Assembly: GCF_006874645.1 (NCBI RefSeq)
Contig: NZ_CP030082.1
Span: 2,170,001 to 2,234,000 of the forward strand
Direction of reading: 5' to 3'
Origin: Bdellovibrio sp. ZAP7
GTDB lineage: Bacteria; Bdellovibrionota; Bdellovibrionia; Bdellovibrionales; Bdellovibrionaceae
DNA length: 64,000 nt
Part shown: positions 43,353-53,600 of the stretch, one piece after another
Layout of the letters: the number at the start of each line of letters is the position of its first letter
Numbering within the stretch: position 1 is the stretch's first letter
Translations under genes and position numbers: made by a program
Notes under the pieces: model-generated
The model's database searches: none
Seen by the model: only the letters and a program-made list of their open reading frames with translations
What the model was told of the DNA's origin: nothing

Positions 43353-44372
43353 CTATTTTTTTACCAAAGTTACCCGAACAACCGAATCCTTTTTCCCATA
43401 GACAGTAACTTTAATTTCATTTTTCTGTTTCAAGTTTACTGTGGCATAAACGTCTTTTTTGGACTTACAACGCTTACAACGATCAATATCTGCATCATCG
43501 TCATCGTCTCGACCTGCCCACTTTTCTTTATCTTTCTTATCAGGCTGCGTCCCTACACAGAAATCCTGGGAGTTAAGAACTTTACTACCATTGACAGAAA
43601 TTTGAGCTCGAACCGCACGATCATGATTACTCAATACATTCGCCTCAAGAGTGTACTCGCCATCTAGCGGGAACTCAGGATTAAATGTTACTTCGCTGCC
43701 CACTGGAATGAACGATACCATATCGTATTCCCCAACCAGCTTAATACTATCTCCTTCTTTAAGATAAATACGCTTTTTTGCAAATTTATCATTAGGATCT
43801 ACATCTACAATCAGTAGCTTTTTACCAATCGGCTTTGCTGAAACCGTCATTTGACGAAACTTTTTGACCAATTTTCCACTTTTGTTTTCAACCGGAGTAA
43901 TTTCCACCAGTTGACGACCATTCCATCTTAAAATTGAAGGAATTCCCACTTCTCTCCCAAAAGACGTTGAGACAACTAATTCGGGTTTGCCATCCTGATC
44001 TAGATCTTTCTGCTCGACTTCAAAACAACCATTGAGGCTTGTCGGATACTGTTGAACTGTTTCTTGAGTGAGAGAAAAAGTATTTCGTTCTTTCTTCAGA
44101 ACTCTAAACGCGCATCGATCCAATCTGTCGAAATATTGTAATACAATATACTCCGTTTTATTCCCGTCGAGTTTAATATTGTACGTTGAAACCTGAATGC
44201 CATCATCTAGACTCTGAATCGAGTTTGTATCTGGTTCCTTCTTAAGAAACTCGGGCACATACTTTTCCAGTATTTTATCGTCAAGAGCTTCGCGATTAGC
44301 CGTGACTGCTAACGAGATTATCGGAAACAGCGATGTTGCTACCAAAACTAAGCACTTCAGTATTTTTCCCAT
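43353..44372 (-). CDS. Exported protein with FG-GAP/VCBS-like loop and calcium-type acidic tail
   Basis: 339 residues from the ATG at 44372 (MGKILKCLVLVATSLFPIISLA signal peptide). DLDQDGKPELVVSTSFG is a clear FG-GAP/VCBS aspartate loop. A beta-rich domain near 215-270 (PLDGEYTLEANVLSNHDRAVRAQISVNG) follows, then a run GRDDDDDADIDRCKRCKSK with a CxxC. It lies after the Rhs1 gene and its membrane neighbour on the same strand and may be an accessory of that module. Function unknown. Confidence 0.7.
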   Translation of the reverse strand: MGKILKCLVLVATSLFPIISLAVTANREALDDKILEKYVPEFLKKEPDTNSIQSLDDGIQVSTYNIKLDGNKTEYIVLQYFDRLDRCAFRVLKKERNTFSLTQETVQQYPTSLNGCFEVEQKDLDQDGKPELVVSTSFGREVGIPSILRWNGRQLVEITPVENKSGKLVKKFRQMTVSAKPIGKKLLIVDVDPNDKFAKKRIYLKEGDSIKLVGEYDMVSFIPVGSEVTFNPEFPLDGEYTLEANVLSNHDRAVRAQISVNGSKVLNSQDFCVGTQPDKKDKEKWAGRDDDDDADIDRCKRCKSKKDVYATVNLKQKNEIKVTVYGKKDSVVRVTLVKK

Positions 44373-44687
44373 AATAGTCTCCATTATTGTCCCGAAAGGT
44401 GCGACGGTTGATTAATCATATACTTCTTAACAAGACAGCTGAGGACGCAACAAGGATCGCCGCTGATTTTCTCACTAAAACCATCGGCGGACAGATCGTC
44501 ATAAAGAACCTCAAGGAATATGGCGGACTAACATGGAAGCTCGCCACATTCCTGTGGAAAAAGATTTTATAGTCCACTCTTTTATCCGGACTACTTCATG
44601 CTTAGGAGAAGCTCAGAAGTGGCGTGTTAAAAACGCCGAGTTCAATCGTCATCATTTCCAACAAGTACTTTAATAAGTTCCAGGCAT
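44373..44687. other. Intergenic, 315 bases, no supported gene
   Basis: Contains a 61-codon plus-strand frame (44387-44572, TTG start) whose end reads like a protein C-terminus (GGLTWKLATFLWKKIL), perhaps a gene remnant, and a GGCGT/ACGCC hairpin near 44622-44638. Nothing else seen. Confidence 0.5.
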
Positions 44688-45743
44688 TTATTGTTTTTCA
44701 GACTTCCGTCTGAAGATCATAAATGAGAATACAATCAGAACCACGACAACCACCAACCAGATCAAATTTTCGAAAAAAGAAAATTCCGAAGCGGCGTGTT
44801 TGCTCTTAATATTTTTAATCTGCAACAGCTCTTCCTGACTATACCAACTTTGCCGATCTTCCACCCGCTTTGCTTCTCTCTCAAATACAATTCTGTCGTC
44901 CAACTCAGTAGCGGAAACTAAAAGAAATAAGTTAACATACGGTGACACATATTTTCTGGTACTGATTGTCCGCTCCAGGACTGGCTTTGCTTCTAAATAT
45001 TTTTTTTGAGCTATCAATTGTTGAGCAAAAACTATCACAAACTCTTGATTGAATGGACATTTTTGATATGCGGATTCGAATCCCTTAAAAACACTCAAGC
45101 TAACATCACTTGACGTCGCACGATCTTTTGCAACTCTTAAAATATCAAGCTTACTCAAAAGATAGAGTTTATATGGATCTTCGTCACTCAACCCTTCAAC
45201 TTTATCGACATACTCAGCCGCTAAAGATTCGCGACTGCCCGCCACTACATCCGCATCAATCATCTGTGAGAAAATCGATGGGTCAAAATAACCAAGAGCA
45301 CTCAATACATCCTTAAAATTTTCCACTTCTGTTTTTCCAGGGCTCTTAATTCTTAGACTCTGAAGAAGCGCGCGCCGTAACCCCTCCACCATATTTGATT
45401 TGGATTTAAAGTTTAGAATACTTAAAACATCATTAGGGAACCTTAGGCTGCTTCGCGCTTTAGCTGATGCGACAACAACTTTTTCTGGCTCAGAAATTCC
45501 TTCTAAATTAACTTTTGAATATCTTTCCAGGATTTGATCCACGATTTTATCGGATTGTAATGCGTTTAGATATATAGGCAAATTGGTAGGATCGGCTATA
45601 TCAAGATTTAGAATAAAATTGAAAGAATCTATGCTTCCAGAGCAAAATTCTTTATTTGCTTCCGAAATCTTACTAACTGCGCTCGCATCTATGCAAACGC
45701 AGATTTGAATTAAAATAATCGCCAATAGTCTAAACATATTCAT
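44688..45743 (-). CDS. Helical-repeat protein with signal peptide and C-terminal membrane anchor
   Basis: 351 residues from the ATG at 45743 (MNMFRLLAIILIQICVCIDASA). Helical pairs fill the middle (YKLYLLSKLDILRVAKDR, AYQKCPFNQEFVIVFAQQLIAQKKYLEAKPVLERTI), resembling tetratricopeptide repeats. A hydrophobic helix near 325-345 followed by RRKSEKQ anchors it, so the bulk is periplasmic. It follows Rhs1 by 18 bases, where other Rhs genes have their immunity gene, so it could protect against or assemble Rhs1. Confidence 0.7.
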   Translation of the reverse strand: MNMFRLLAIILIQICVCIDASAVSKISEANKEFCSGSIDSFNFILNLDIADPTNLPIYLNALQSDKIVDQILERYSKVNLEGISEPEKVVVASAKARSSLRFPNDVLSILNFKSKSNMVEGLRRALLQSLRIKSPGKTEVENFKDVLSALGYFDPSIFSQMIDADVVAGSRESLAAEYVDKVEGLSDEDPYKLYLLSKLDILRVAKDRATSSDVSLSVFKGFESAYQKCPFNQEFVIVFAQQLIAQKKYLEAKPVLERTISTRKYVSPYVNLFLLVSATELDDRIVFEREAKRVEDRQSWYSQEELLQIKNIKSKHAASEFSFFENLIWLVVVVVLIVFSFMIFRRKSEKQ

Positions 45744-45761
45744 GAACAATTCTATATACAA

Positions 45762-48700
45762 TTACTTAATTGGACACATATTTCCTGGAGGTTGCGGAGG
45801 TGGCCAATTGCACGTGACAGGACTCACTGCACATCCTGGAGGAACAGGGCTCTGAACTGGTGGTCGATAATCTGAACCAAAAGCAGAAGAGCAATAGTTT
45901 TTATCCGGGAAATAGCACCAGTCATCAAGATCAAATGGCCCCTGATCAGTAGGCCACCCCCAGCTTCCCGCGGGAGGCATCGGCCGAGGTATGACAGATT
46001 GTAAACCAGTGATATCGATTAAATTTACTGGATCATTAATCACATAACCGAATAAATTTGAATCTCCACCTTTAAATATTATTGGATCTTTGGATGTCCA
46101 GCGACCATACTCTGGATCGTAGTCGCGCGCACCGAATCTAACGATCCCCGTTTGATAGTCATATACCCCACCAGCAAAACCAAAGGGCGTAAATCCCGGG
46201 TTTGTATCTTCGATCACACGTCCAAACTCATCATGATCCATGCGCTGAGTAATTGTTCCGTCTGATTGCTTCACTACCAATCTAGGCGAACCTAGGTGAT
46301 CGGAAATGATTCTATACTTCACGCCTGATGCGATCATGTAATCTGGGATATTTGATTTTGAACCATAGATGAAACGCTTTGTGATTGTGCCTGCAGAGTT
46401 TAATTCTGCAGCAATACGGTACTGATCCATGTATACAAATCGGCGCTGAACTGTACTTCCAACTTTTTTGCCAACTCTACGGTTTAGGCCGTCGATTTCA
46501 TACGTGATGGTTGTGGGAGTTGCGCCAGGAAGAACAACTTGAGTGAGGTTACCAAAAACATCATACGTGTAAGACGTGGTCTGACTTGTCGTTGAGTTCG
46601 TTTTTGTTAACAAGTCCCCGTTCGCATTATAAGTGAACGACAGCGTGTTGTACGTGAGTAAGCGGTCTTGATCGTCATAAGTGGCCGTTGTGGTTTGTGC
46701 GCCGACATTTCCCGAAATGCGATTAGAATTTGAATCGTAACTGTAGTTGCTTGCCACAACCGAGTTCTTAGTTACTTGATCCAATCTTCCTGAACTATCG
46801 AAATTATAAACATAAGCATTGGTCGTGGAATTCATTGTTTGTGATTTTCCACTGATACGTCCCATGCCATCACGAGTAAGTGTCAGATCATAAATTATCG
46901 CCGTTCCGCGTTTTGCTTGATAGCCAGTCACTTCTCCATACGTGTTATAAGTGTATGTATCGGTGAAACCTGTGGTACCCGTGCCCATTGTGGTTCCCGT
47001 GATGTAACCATTTGGAACGTGATACGTGATGTTTACGTCACCGGCTTTACTGAGTTCAGCGTCGTTATTGTAAAGGTAAGAGATCGGTGAAGTGGTTGAG
47101 CCAGCACCGCCGCTTTGGACCGAATCAGAATCAACACGCTCATTGACTCCAAAGACTTTGCTATAGGCGCCAATTGAAGTTCCGCTAACATTCGTCCCGA
47201 TCCATGCCATGTTTGTGCCGACATAGCTTGCGTTGATTGCGATATTCGATGGTGTAGTAATCGAGTTCGGCAAACCAGTCACAACGTCAAAGTAAAATGG
47301 ATAATTTCCCGCAGGCGTATCGAGACTCTCAAGAACACCTGTTGATGAATTGTAATTAAAAGAAACATAGCCACCGTCTGGACGACTAATATTTGTAACC
47401 TGTTTATCAAGGTTGTACGTGTAAGTGGTATTAACAGTTGAAACACCACTCAGAGTTGGGGGCTGATAACTACCAACCAAACCATGTGCATTGATAGAAA
47501 AACCGTGCACGGGTCTACTTGGAGGAGTTAAACTTGTTAAATTTCCAACTCCGTCATAGCCGTAGTTTACCACACGACTATCAGGGAATACTTTGGTAGC
47601 AATTCTATTTGCTGAGTTATAAGTATATCCAGTTGTTTGTGAAAGTGGATTTGTCACACTCTGTAGCAATCCGAGCGTGTTATAGCCTAAAGTCGTCGTT
47701 CTAGTCCCCTGAACCATCGACGTGAGATTTTCATTCGTATAGATCAAACTCGTTGCATTTAGGCTTCCAACCTTAAATCCAACAGTACGCTCGTACGTGT
47801 CTATAGTGCGTTCAGATGTTTTTCCCATATAGGAACTCGAAGAAAACTTTTTTGTTACTGGATCAAACGATGTGGTGATCAACGTGTTTGTTCCACTAAT
47901 TCCGGCTGATTTCGTCGCGGCCGTCACGGAGAATGGATCCGCCGGGTTGGATAAAGTCACGGAATCTGTGAAGTCGTAATAGGTTGCTGCCCCACCACCA
48001 CTTGGCGTCACAATCATTTGCCCGAGGGATTTTGCTGAACTGCCCAGTTGAGGATCATTTGCAGCATTAAACTGCAATGAATACCCACCACTATTGATAC
48101 TCTTTTGTGTATTGTTTCCGTCCGTGTAGAAAGTTGATGTGTATACCGATCCGTCCGGATTGTTAACAGTTTGCGATGAGTTCTCATCAGAGTACTTTGT
48201 AAGTACCTGAGTCGATCTCCCCATGACCGTCAGATGCTGAACATCCCAGTCATGGGCATCATTCAAGGTTCGAATCAGATCAAAGAAATATCCACCTGAA
48301 TGGGAGTCCTTAATCAAATATCCGTTAGAATCAAAAGTAAAAGTATTCACTTCGGTATTCGGCTTTGTAAATGTCTGCATCAAACCAAAAGCATTATAAG
48401 TAACGCTGTAAGTTTCAGAATTTGGATTTGTAAGTGAACTTAAGTATCCATTTGAATCAAGACTAACATTCGATACCTGACTGTTCGGGGCAGTGACGGA
48501 TGTAAGAGCTCCCGAGAAATTACGATTGAAAGTTGTTACTTTACCGAACGGCTCTGTAATCGAACTCAGACGTCCACTTGAATCATAGGCAAAGGCTTGA
48601 ATAGTTGTTCCCAAAAGACTCGTTTTAGTTTGAACATGTCTCCCATTAGAATCAAATATATATACTCTTGATCCATTCCCTTCAGCTACATACAGTTGCG

Positions 48701-49676
48701 ACGTACCATAGGGTATTGCTGTTACTTTACGGAACTCGCCATTTGCGTAATAAAGCCTTTTCGCTTGTACATCATATGATGTAAGACTAGTGGGGACCCA
48801 ACCACCAAGGCCTAATTTAAAGACATTCCAATGCCCGAGAATATATTTATATCCGATTGAAAAGGTACCGCTTGGTGAGGTCTCTTTAACCGTAACTTCG
48901 AAAGTTGAAGTATCGACTGGACTACCCAGTGAATCGAGTCCGTTCCAATTATATGTGTAAGTTTGATTTGCCACATTTGAAAAAGTAGCAGAATTTACTA
49001 GAGTACCGCCCCTTCTAGCTTCTACAGTAAAAGAAGTCACATAGGATCTAGGAGTCGCACCTGAAAGTGGAATTTCTATTATATAGTCGGAAGCTCTACC
49101 TGCTTGATGTGCTGAATAATAATATAAAGATTGATTCGAGCCAATAATCGGCAAAATCTCACCCAATGCTCTAGATTCTACAGTAACAATTGAGCCTGAT
49201 TTAACTAATGGACTATTTGGACCGCCAGGATTCGACGGACAGCAAGCACCACTACAATCTCCGGGACCACCCGCGCCTCCGGAAGCTCCAGGGCCTCCAC
49301 CTGCCCCCGGTGGGCTATCAGGTTTTGGACGAGGTGGTGGCGGCTGGTTTAAGCATCGACGAACGGTGCCACCGATGACCGAATCTTCTGATACGTCCAT
49401 GATCTGTTCATCATTTTCCCATTTCCGTGTGCGAACAGTTCGCACGCATTCATATCTGTCTTGTTCGGGCTGGTGCTCCACAGCAGCAATTCCAGAGTAA
49501 GAATAGCAAATTATGGTATTCCATCCTGGAGTACCTTGTTCATAGCATCCTGCATTTTGACTACAAGCCAAATTCAAAAGCGCCAAATCATCAGCCCTGG
49601 CTTGTTCGCAGGTTGGGTCTGCAAAAGATTTTAGAGATATCGAGAACAACACTACGAATAGAAATAGGACTTTCAT
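45762..49676 (-). CDS. Rhs1: Sec-exported Rhs/YD-repeat protein
   Basis: 1,304 residues from the ATG at 49676 (GAGGTGG upstream). There is a signal peptide (MKVLFLFVVLFSISLKSFA), a cysteine-bearing N-terminal region and a Pro/Gly linker. The LGEILPIIGSNQSLYYYS strand motif is typical of Rhs N-termini, followed by a FlgD-like Ig fold (YNWNGLDSLG). Many YD repeats (FTYNANGDL, YDSNSNR) form the shell, and the core box is DPEYGRWTSKDPI...GYVINDPVNLIDITG. The last 80 residues are a Pro- and Cys-rich tip (PPAGSWGW, NWPPPQPPGNMCPIK) without a recognisable toxin. There is no PAAR domain, so export is Sec-based. Confidence 0.92.
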   Translation of the reverse strand: MKVLFLFVVLFSISLKSFADPTCEQARADDLALLNLACSQNAGCYEQGTPGWNTIICYSYSGIAAVEHQPEQDRYECVRTVRTRKWENDEQIMDVSEDSVIGGTVRRCLNQPPPPRPKPDSPPGAGGGPGASGGAGGPGDCSGACCPSNPGGPNSPLVKSGSIVTVESRALGEILPIIGSNQSLYYYSAHQAGRASDYIIEIPLSGATPRSYVTSFTVEARRGGTLVNSATFSNVANQTYTYNWNGLDSLGSPVDTSTFEVTVKETSPSGTFSIGYKYILGHWNVFKLGLGGWVPTSLTSYDVQAKRLYYANGEFRKVTAIPYGTSQLYVAEGNGSRVYIFDSNGRHVQTKTSLLGTTIQAFAYDSSGRLSSITEPFGKVTTFNRNFSGALTSVTAPNSQVSNVSLDSNGYLSSLTNPNSETYSVTYNAFGLMQTFTKPNTEVNTFTFDSNGYLIKDSHSGGYFFDLIRTLNDAHDWDVQHLTVMGRSTQVLTKYSDENSSQTVNNPDGSVYTSTFYTDGNNTQKSINSGGYSLQFNAANDPQLGSSAKSLGQMIVTPSGGGAATYYDFTDSVTLSNPADPFSVTAATKSAGISGTNTLITTSFDPVTKKFSSSSYMGKTSERTIDTYERTVGFKVGSLNATSLIYTNENLTSMVQGTRTTTLGYNTLGLLQSVTNPLSQTTGYTYNSANRIATKVFPDSRVVNYGYDGVGNLTSLTPPSRPVHGFSINAHGLVGSYQPPTLSGVSTVNTTYTYNLDKQVTNISRPDGGYVSFNYNSSTGVLESLDTPAGNYPFYFDVVTGLPNSITTPSNIAINASYVGTNMAWIGTNVSGTSIGAYSKVFGVNERVDSDSVQSGGAGSTTSPISYLYNNDAELSKAGDVNITYHVPNGYITGTTMGTGTTGFTDTYTYNTYGEVTGYQAKRGTAIIYDLTLTRDGMGRISGKSQTMNSTTNAYVYNFDSSGRLDQVTKNSVVASNYSYDSNSNRISGNVGAQTTTATYDDQDRLLTYNTLSFTYNANGDLLTKTNSTTSQTTSYTYDVFGNLTQVVLPGATPTTITYEIDGLNRRVGKKVGSTVQRRFVYMDQYRIAAELNSAGTITKRFIYGSKSNIPDYMIASGVKYRIISDHLGSPRLVVKQSDGTITQRMDHDEFGRVIEDTNPGFTPFGFAGGVYDYQTGIVRFGARDYDPEYGRWTSKDPIIFKGGDSNLFGYVINDPVNLIDITGLQSVIPRPMPPAGSWGWPTDQGPFDLDDWCYFPDKNYCSSAFGSDYRPPVQSPVPPGCAVSPVTCNWPPPQPPGNMCPIK
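46090..46990 (-). repeat. Rhs core repeat, copy in Rhs1
   Basis: About 0.9 kb encoding the segment from TGFTDTYTYNTYGEV to GRWTSKDPI. At protein level it is nearly identical to the Rhs2 copy and clearly related to those of Rhs3 and Rhs4. Boundaries are approximate. Confidence 0.8.
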
Positions 49677-50015
49677 TACCACCTCAACAAAAAGTGTGAA
49701 GCAGCAATTCTGACTAAACAAATATTATTTTGTTTTATTTAAATCGTGACGCACTGGAAAATCAAACAAGATCTCTTGATCTGTTTCCTAAATTTAAAAA
49801 TAAGAATTTGTTGGTGATGGCGTTGCCATGAAGGCCGGGCCACCCGGTTTCTGGTTCAGACAGATTCTTTTTCCGATATAGAAGCTTCTTTAATTATTCG
49901 CGATGTTCAAATTAGGCAAGATTCGAGGCGGAGTAGATGAAGTTACCACAGGCGTACACCTTGGTACGTCGAGGACAGATTCGAGTGCGACAACAAAGCA
50001 GTTGCTTTCACAAAC
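49677..50015. other. Intergenic, 339 bases, upstream of Rhs1
   Basis: No gene supported. Near 49740 it becomes strongly A+T-rich, suiting a promoter for Rhs1. A GGCCGGGCCACCCGG GC-rich patch (about 49834-49850) may form a hairpin. A plus-strand frame here is antisense to the VirB2-like gene and not credible. Confidence 0.5.
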
Positions 50016-50282
50016 TCACAGAGAGGTGCCAATAATAGATGAAAAGATCTTCAGAATCGCCGCCCCTATCCCCATTAGTAAGCAGTGTCCGCCCCCAATG
50101 CCGAGCCCAAAGGAATACAGTATTCCGGCAATCGTGATAACAATTCCGACAGTTGCAACACCAATTCGAAGAAAATAGATTTGAGCAGATACGCCCATTT
50201 CAACAGCATCACGAGCAAGAGCTGCGTCTGTGACTAAAAATGTAAGTGATATGAAAATAAATAGAACAATGAATGATTTCAT
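50016..50282 (-). CDS. Small VirB2/TrbC-like hydrophobic exported protein
   Basis: 88 residues. The signal peptide (MKSFIVLFIFISLTFLVTDAALA) is followed by DAVEMGVSAQ and two membrane helices (IGVATVGIVITIAGILYSFGLGIGG and LLMGIGAAILKIFSSIIG). Size, helix pair and the GILYSFG turn recall type IV secretion pilins of the VirB2/TrbC kind; no other secretion gene is in the window. It precedes Rhs1 on the same strand. A shortened homologue precedes Rhs2. The start codon follows a perfect hairpin holding its ribosome binding site. Confidence 0.65.
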   Translation of the reverse strand: MKSFIVLFIFISLTFLVTDAALARDAVEMGVSAQIYFLRIGVATVGIVITIAGILYSFGLGIGGGHCLLMGIGAAILKIFSSIIGTSL

Positions 50283-50283
50283 T

Positions 50284-50309
50284 AAGCACCCTCCGCGATG
50301 AGGGTGCTT
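50284..50309 (-). promoter_or_regulatory. Hairpin burying the ribosome binding site of the VirB2-like gene
   Basis: On the minus strand AAGCACCCTC-atcgcg-GAGGGTGCTT-A-ATG: a perfect 10-bp stem ending 1 nt before the start codon, with the GAGGG ribosome binding site in the 3' arm. No U-run follows, so a plain terminator is less likely than translational control. Confidence 0.65.
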
Positions 50310-50385
50310 TGAAACTTAAGAGACTAAGTAGATTCAAATAAAACAGCGGCGAAAGACAAAAGAAGGAAAAGACAAACCAGGAACT

Positions 50386-50658
50386 TTAGATTCTACCAGA
50401 TTTCCTTTTTTGAAAATCATTCAATATTTTCTCTGCAACCATCTTCGCTTTACGATCATCAACTTTTACCTCTAGCTCATCCTTTTCGACTGACATTAAA
50501 TACTCAGCTATCGTGCCGCTATTTGCACCATTATGAAGCATCCCTACCACTCTAAGTGCATAGCAATCATACTCTGCTGACGCATGAGGATTATCTCTAA
50601 CGCCAATCGGATCCCAATCAGACAATAGAATATTGCTAACGACGCCTTCGAACTTCAT
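50386..50658 (-). CDS. Probable immunity protein for Rhs2
   Basis: 90 residues starting 28 bases after the Rhs2 stop. The pattern LLSDWDPIGVRDNPHASAEYDCYALRV, then a small-residue turn and EYLMSVEKDELEV, matches a family of small cytosolic proteins regularly found after polymorphic toxins (the DWDPIGV...EYD signature). It has no signal peptide, which fits a toxin acting in the cytoplasm, such as an RNase. The naming of the partner rests on position. Confidence 0.78.
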   Translation of the reverse strand: MKFEGVVSNILLSDWDPIGVRDNPHASAEYDCYALRVVGMLHNGANSGTIAEYLMSVEKDELEVKVDDRKAKMVAEKILNDFQKRKSGRI

Positions 50659-50686
50659 ACATCACTCCTGAAAAAATGATTGTAAA

Positions 50687-53600
50687 TCAATTACCCGGAC
50701 TTCCCCTAAAAGAACCAGAGCCTGATGGAATAACTGTAATAACTTTTCCGGATGAATTCAATACTACAGTTCCACTTGGACCGTTGTAAACGATCCCCCC
50801 ACCCGGATTTGGAGAAGTAGAGGTCGGTGATTTAACTGTGTTTAGAATTGCTCTAGGACTCATACTACCCCCGTCTGCACGTGAAATCGCCGTATTGATG
50901 CCATGCTTAGTGTAACCTGAAATGGGACACGTCTCTCCAGTAACTGGAGCCTTGGGAGCGACAGGCTGAGAAGGAGGAACACGCGGAGCTGGACCAGGCT
51001 TAGCTCCTCCGATTGGCGCACCACCTCCACCACCTGCATCTGGTATCCGTAAAGCTCTTGATTTACTAGCACCATTAATGTCTATCCAGTTAACAGGCTC
51101 ATTTTCAACGTAGCCGTACAAATTAGCATCACCGCCATCAAAGTCGATCGGATCTTTCGCTGTCCACCTTCCAATTTCCGGATCGTAGTCCCGGGCACCG
51201 AATCTCACGATGCCGGTTTGATAGTCATAAAGTCCACCGGCGAAACCGAACGGAGTAAATCCTGGATTTGTATCCTCAATCACACGACCAAACTCATCAT
51301 GATCCATTCGCTGAGTGATTGTACCATCCGACTGTTTTACGACTAATCTTGGCGAACCCAATTGATCCGAGATGATTCGATACTTCACTCCTGATGCGAT
51401 CATGTAGTCTGGAATATTTGATTTAGAACCATAAATGAAACGCTTCGTAATTGTACCCGCAGAATTAAGTTCTGCAGCGATACGGTATTGATCCATGTAT
51501 ACAAATCGGCGCTGAACAGCACTACCAACCTTTTTACCGATTCTGCGGTTTAGGCCATCGATCTCATAAGTGATCGTCGTTGGCGTCCCGCCTGGCAAAA
51601 TTACCTTCGTCAAGTTTCCAAAAACGTCATATGTATACTGAGTAGTTTGGCTCGTAGTTGAATTTGTCTTAGTTAATAAGTCACCGTTTGCATTATACGT
51701 GAACGACAACGTGTTGTATGTAAGTAAGCGGTCCTGATCGTCGTATGTTGCAGTTGTTGCTTGCGCACCAACATTTCCGCTAGTACGGTTGGAGTTAGAG
51801 TCATACCCATAATTACTTGCGACAACTGAATTCTTAGTTACTTGATCCAATCTCCCCGAACTATCGAAATTATATACGTAAGCATTGGTTGTGGAATTCA
51901 TCGTTTGAGATTTTCCACTAATACGACCCATGCCATCACGAGTAAGCGTTAGATCGTAAATGATCGTCGTTCCTCGTTTTGCTTGATAACCAGTCACTTC
52001 ACCGTAGGTGTTGTATGTGTAGCTATCCGTGAAGCCAGTTGCCCCCGTACCCATCGTAGTGCCAGTTAGCTGCCCGTTCGGAGTATTGTAAGTAAGAGAA
52101 ACATCACCCGCTTTTTTTAAGTATTCATCATTATCATAAAGATAATTAATTGCCGAAGTTGTGCCTGTCGGATTAGTTACAGTATCTGTCTGAATTAACC
52201 CCGTTGACGCCATACTTTGGGAATATGAGCCTAGCAAGCTTCCGGTCGAACTATAAATAGAGGTGTCGCCAAGACTAGTTTGAATGTAAGTGATCGACGT
52301 CGAAATCCCCGCAGCAGTAGTTATGCTCGACGGCAAACCAGTGGAGTAGTCCATCGACTGACTGTATACTCCAGCTGGCGTGTCATAAGTTTCTAATACA
52401 CCTGTTGTCGGGTTATAATAAAAGTTAATTACCGCTCCATCTGGTCGAGTAATAGATGTAAGTTGCTTGTCTGCATTGTAAGCATATGTAGTATTGACCA
52501 CGGAAACGCCACTTAAAGTGGGAGGTTCATACGAATTGATCAATTCTGAAGAATTAAAACCAAAATTATGAGCCGGTCTTCCTGGTGGCGTAATGCTGGA
52601 TAAATTCCCGTTACTATCGTAAGAATATCCAATAACACGAAGATCTGGCAATACTTGCGAAGTCAATCTTCCAGCTGCATCGTATCCAAATATCGTGGTT
52701 TGAGAAAAAGGATTCGTTACCGACGAAAGAAACCCAGTAGTTGCATCGTATGCGAACTGCGTCTGACGTGTTCCTTGATTTATTTGTGTTAAATTCGCGC
52801 CGGTGTATGTGAATGTTGTAGAATTTAGATTTCCTTGTTTTTGCGAAATAATTCTTTCATATGAATCAAGACCAACTTTATTGGTTTTCCCCATACTGGT
52901 ACTATTGGTCCACTCTTTTGTAGCGGGATTGAATACGGAGTTTACGACCAAACTGTCTTTAGTGGACTGATATGCCAATGCAGAAATAGAAAATGGATCG
53001 TCAGGATCCAATAAAGTAAAGTTGTGAGTCGTATTAATAGTGTAAGAGGCAGACGCGTATGTAAAATACTTAGAAGCTTGATAATAAGCGCCGTTTGAAT
53101 ACCGCTCATTCCTATAAGAAGTCGTATTTACGGTTACACCATCCTCATAAACCGTTTCGTATAATTGATATGGATCTATGCTGTAACCAATACTGCTTTG
53201 CACGCCGGACGGATAACTATGGTAAGTATTTGCCGACGATCCAGTTCCATTCAAGGTATAAACATTTGTTCGCCCTAAACCCGTGGTAACAGAAACTTGT
53301 GCATATGGAGGGTTTATTCCTTTTATTAGATCGAAAAAATACCCACCGGAATGAGAATCTTGAGTCAAATACCCATCCAAATCATATGTGAACGTATTTG
53401 TCTGCAAACCGGGCTTTTGAAACGTGACAAGCAGTCCGCTGGTTCCTGAGTATGACATCTGATAAGTTTCGCTATTTGGATTGGTGACCCCTGTTAGGAA
53501 ACCATTTGTATTTAGTGAAACCGTTGACGTTTGTCCTTTTGGAGCAACAATCGAGGTTAAATTACCAGAACCATCACGCGTAAATGTTACGACTCTGGCG

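Noticed and set aside
49903-50178. 91-codon plus-strand frame opposite the VirB2-like gene
   Set aside because: Antisense to a signal-peptide/two-helix protein that has a homologue at 54859-55017 in the same frame.
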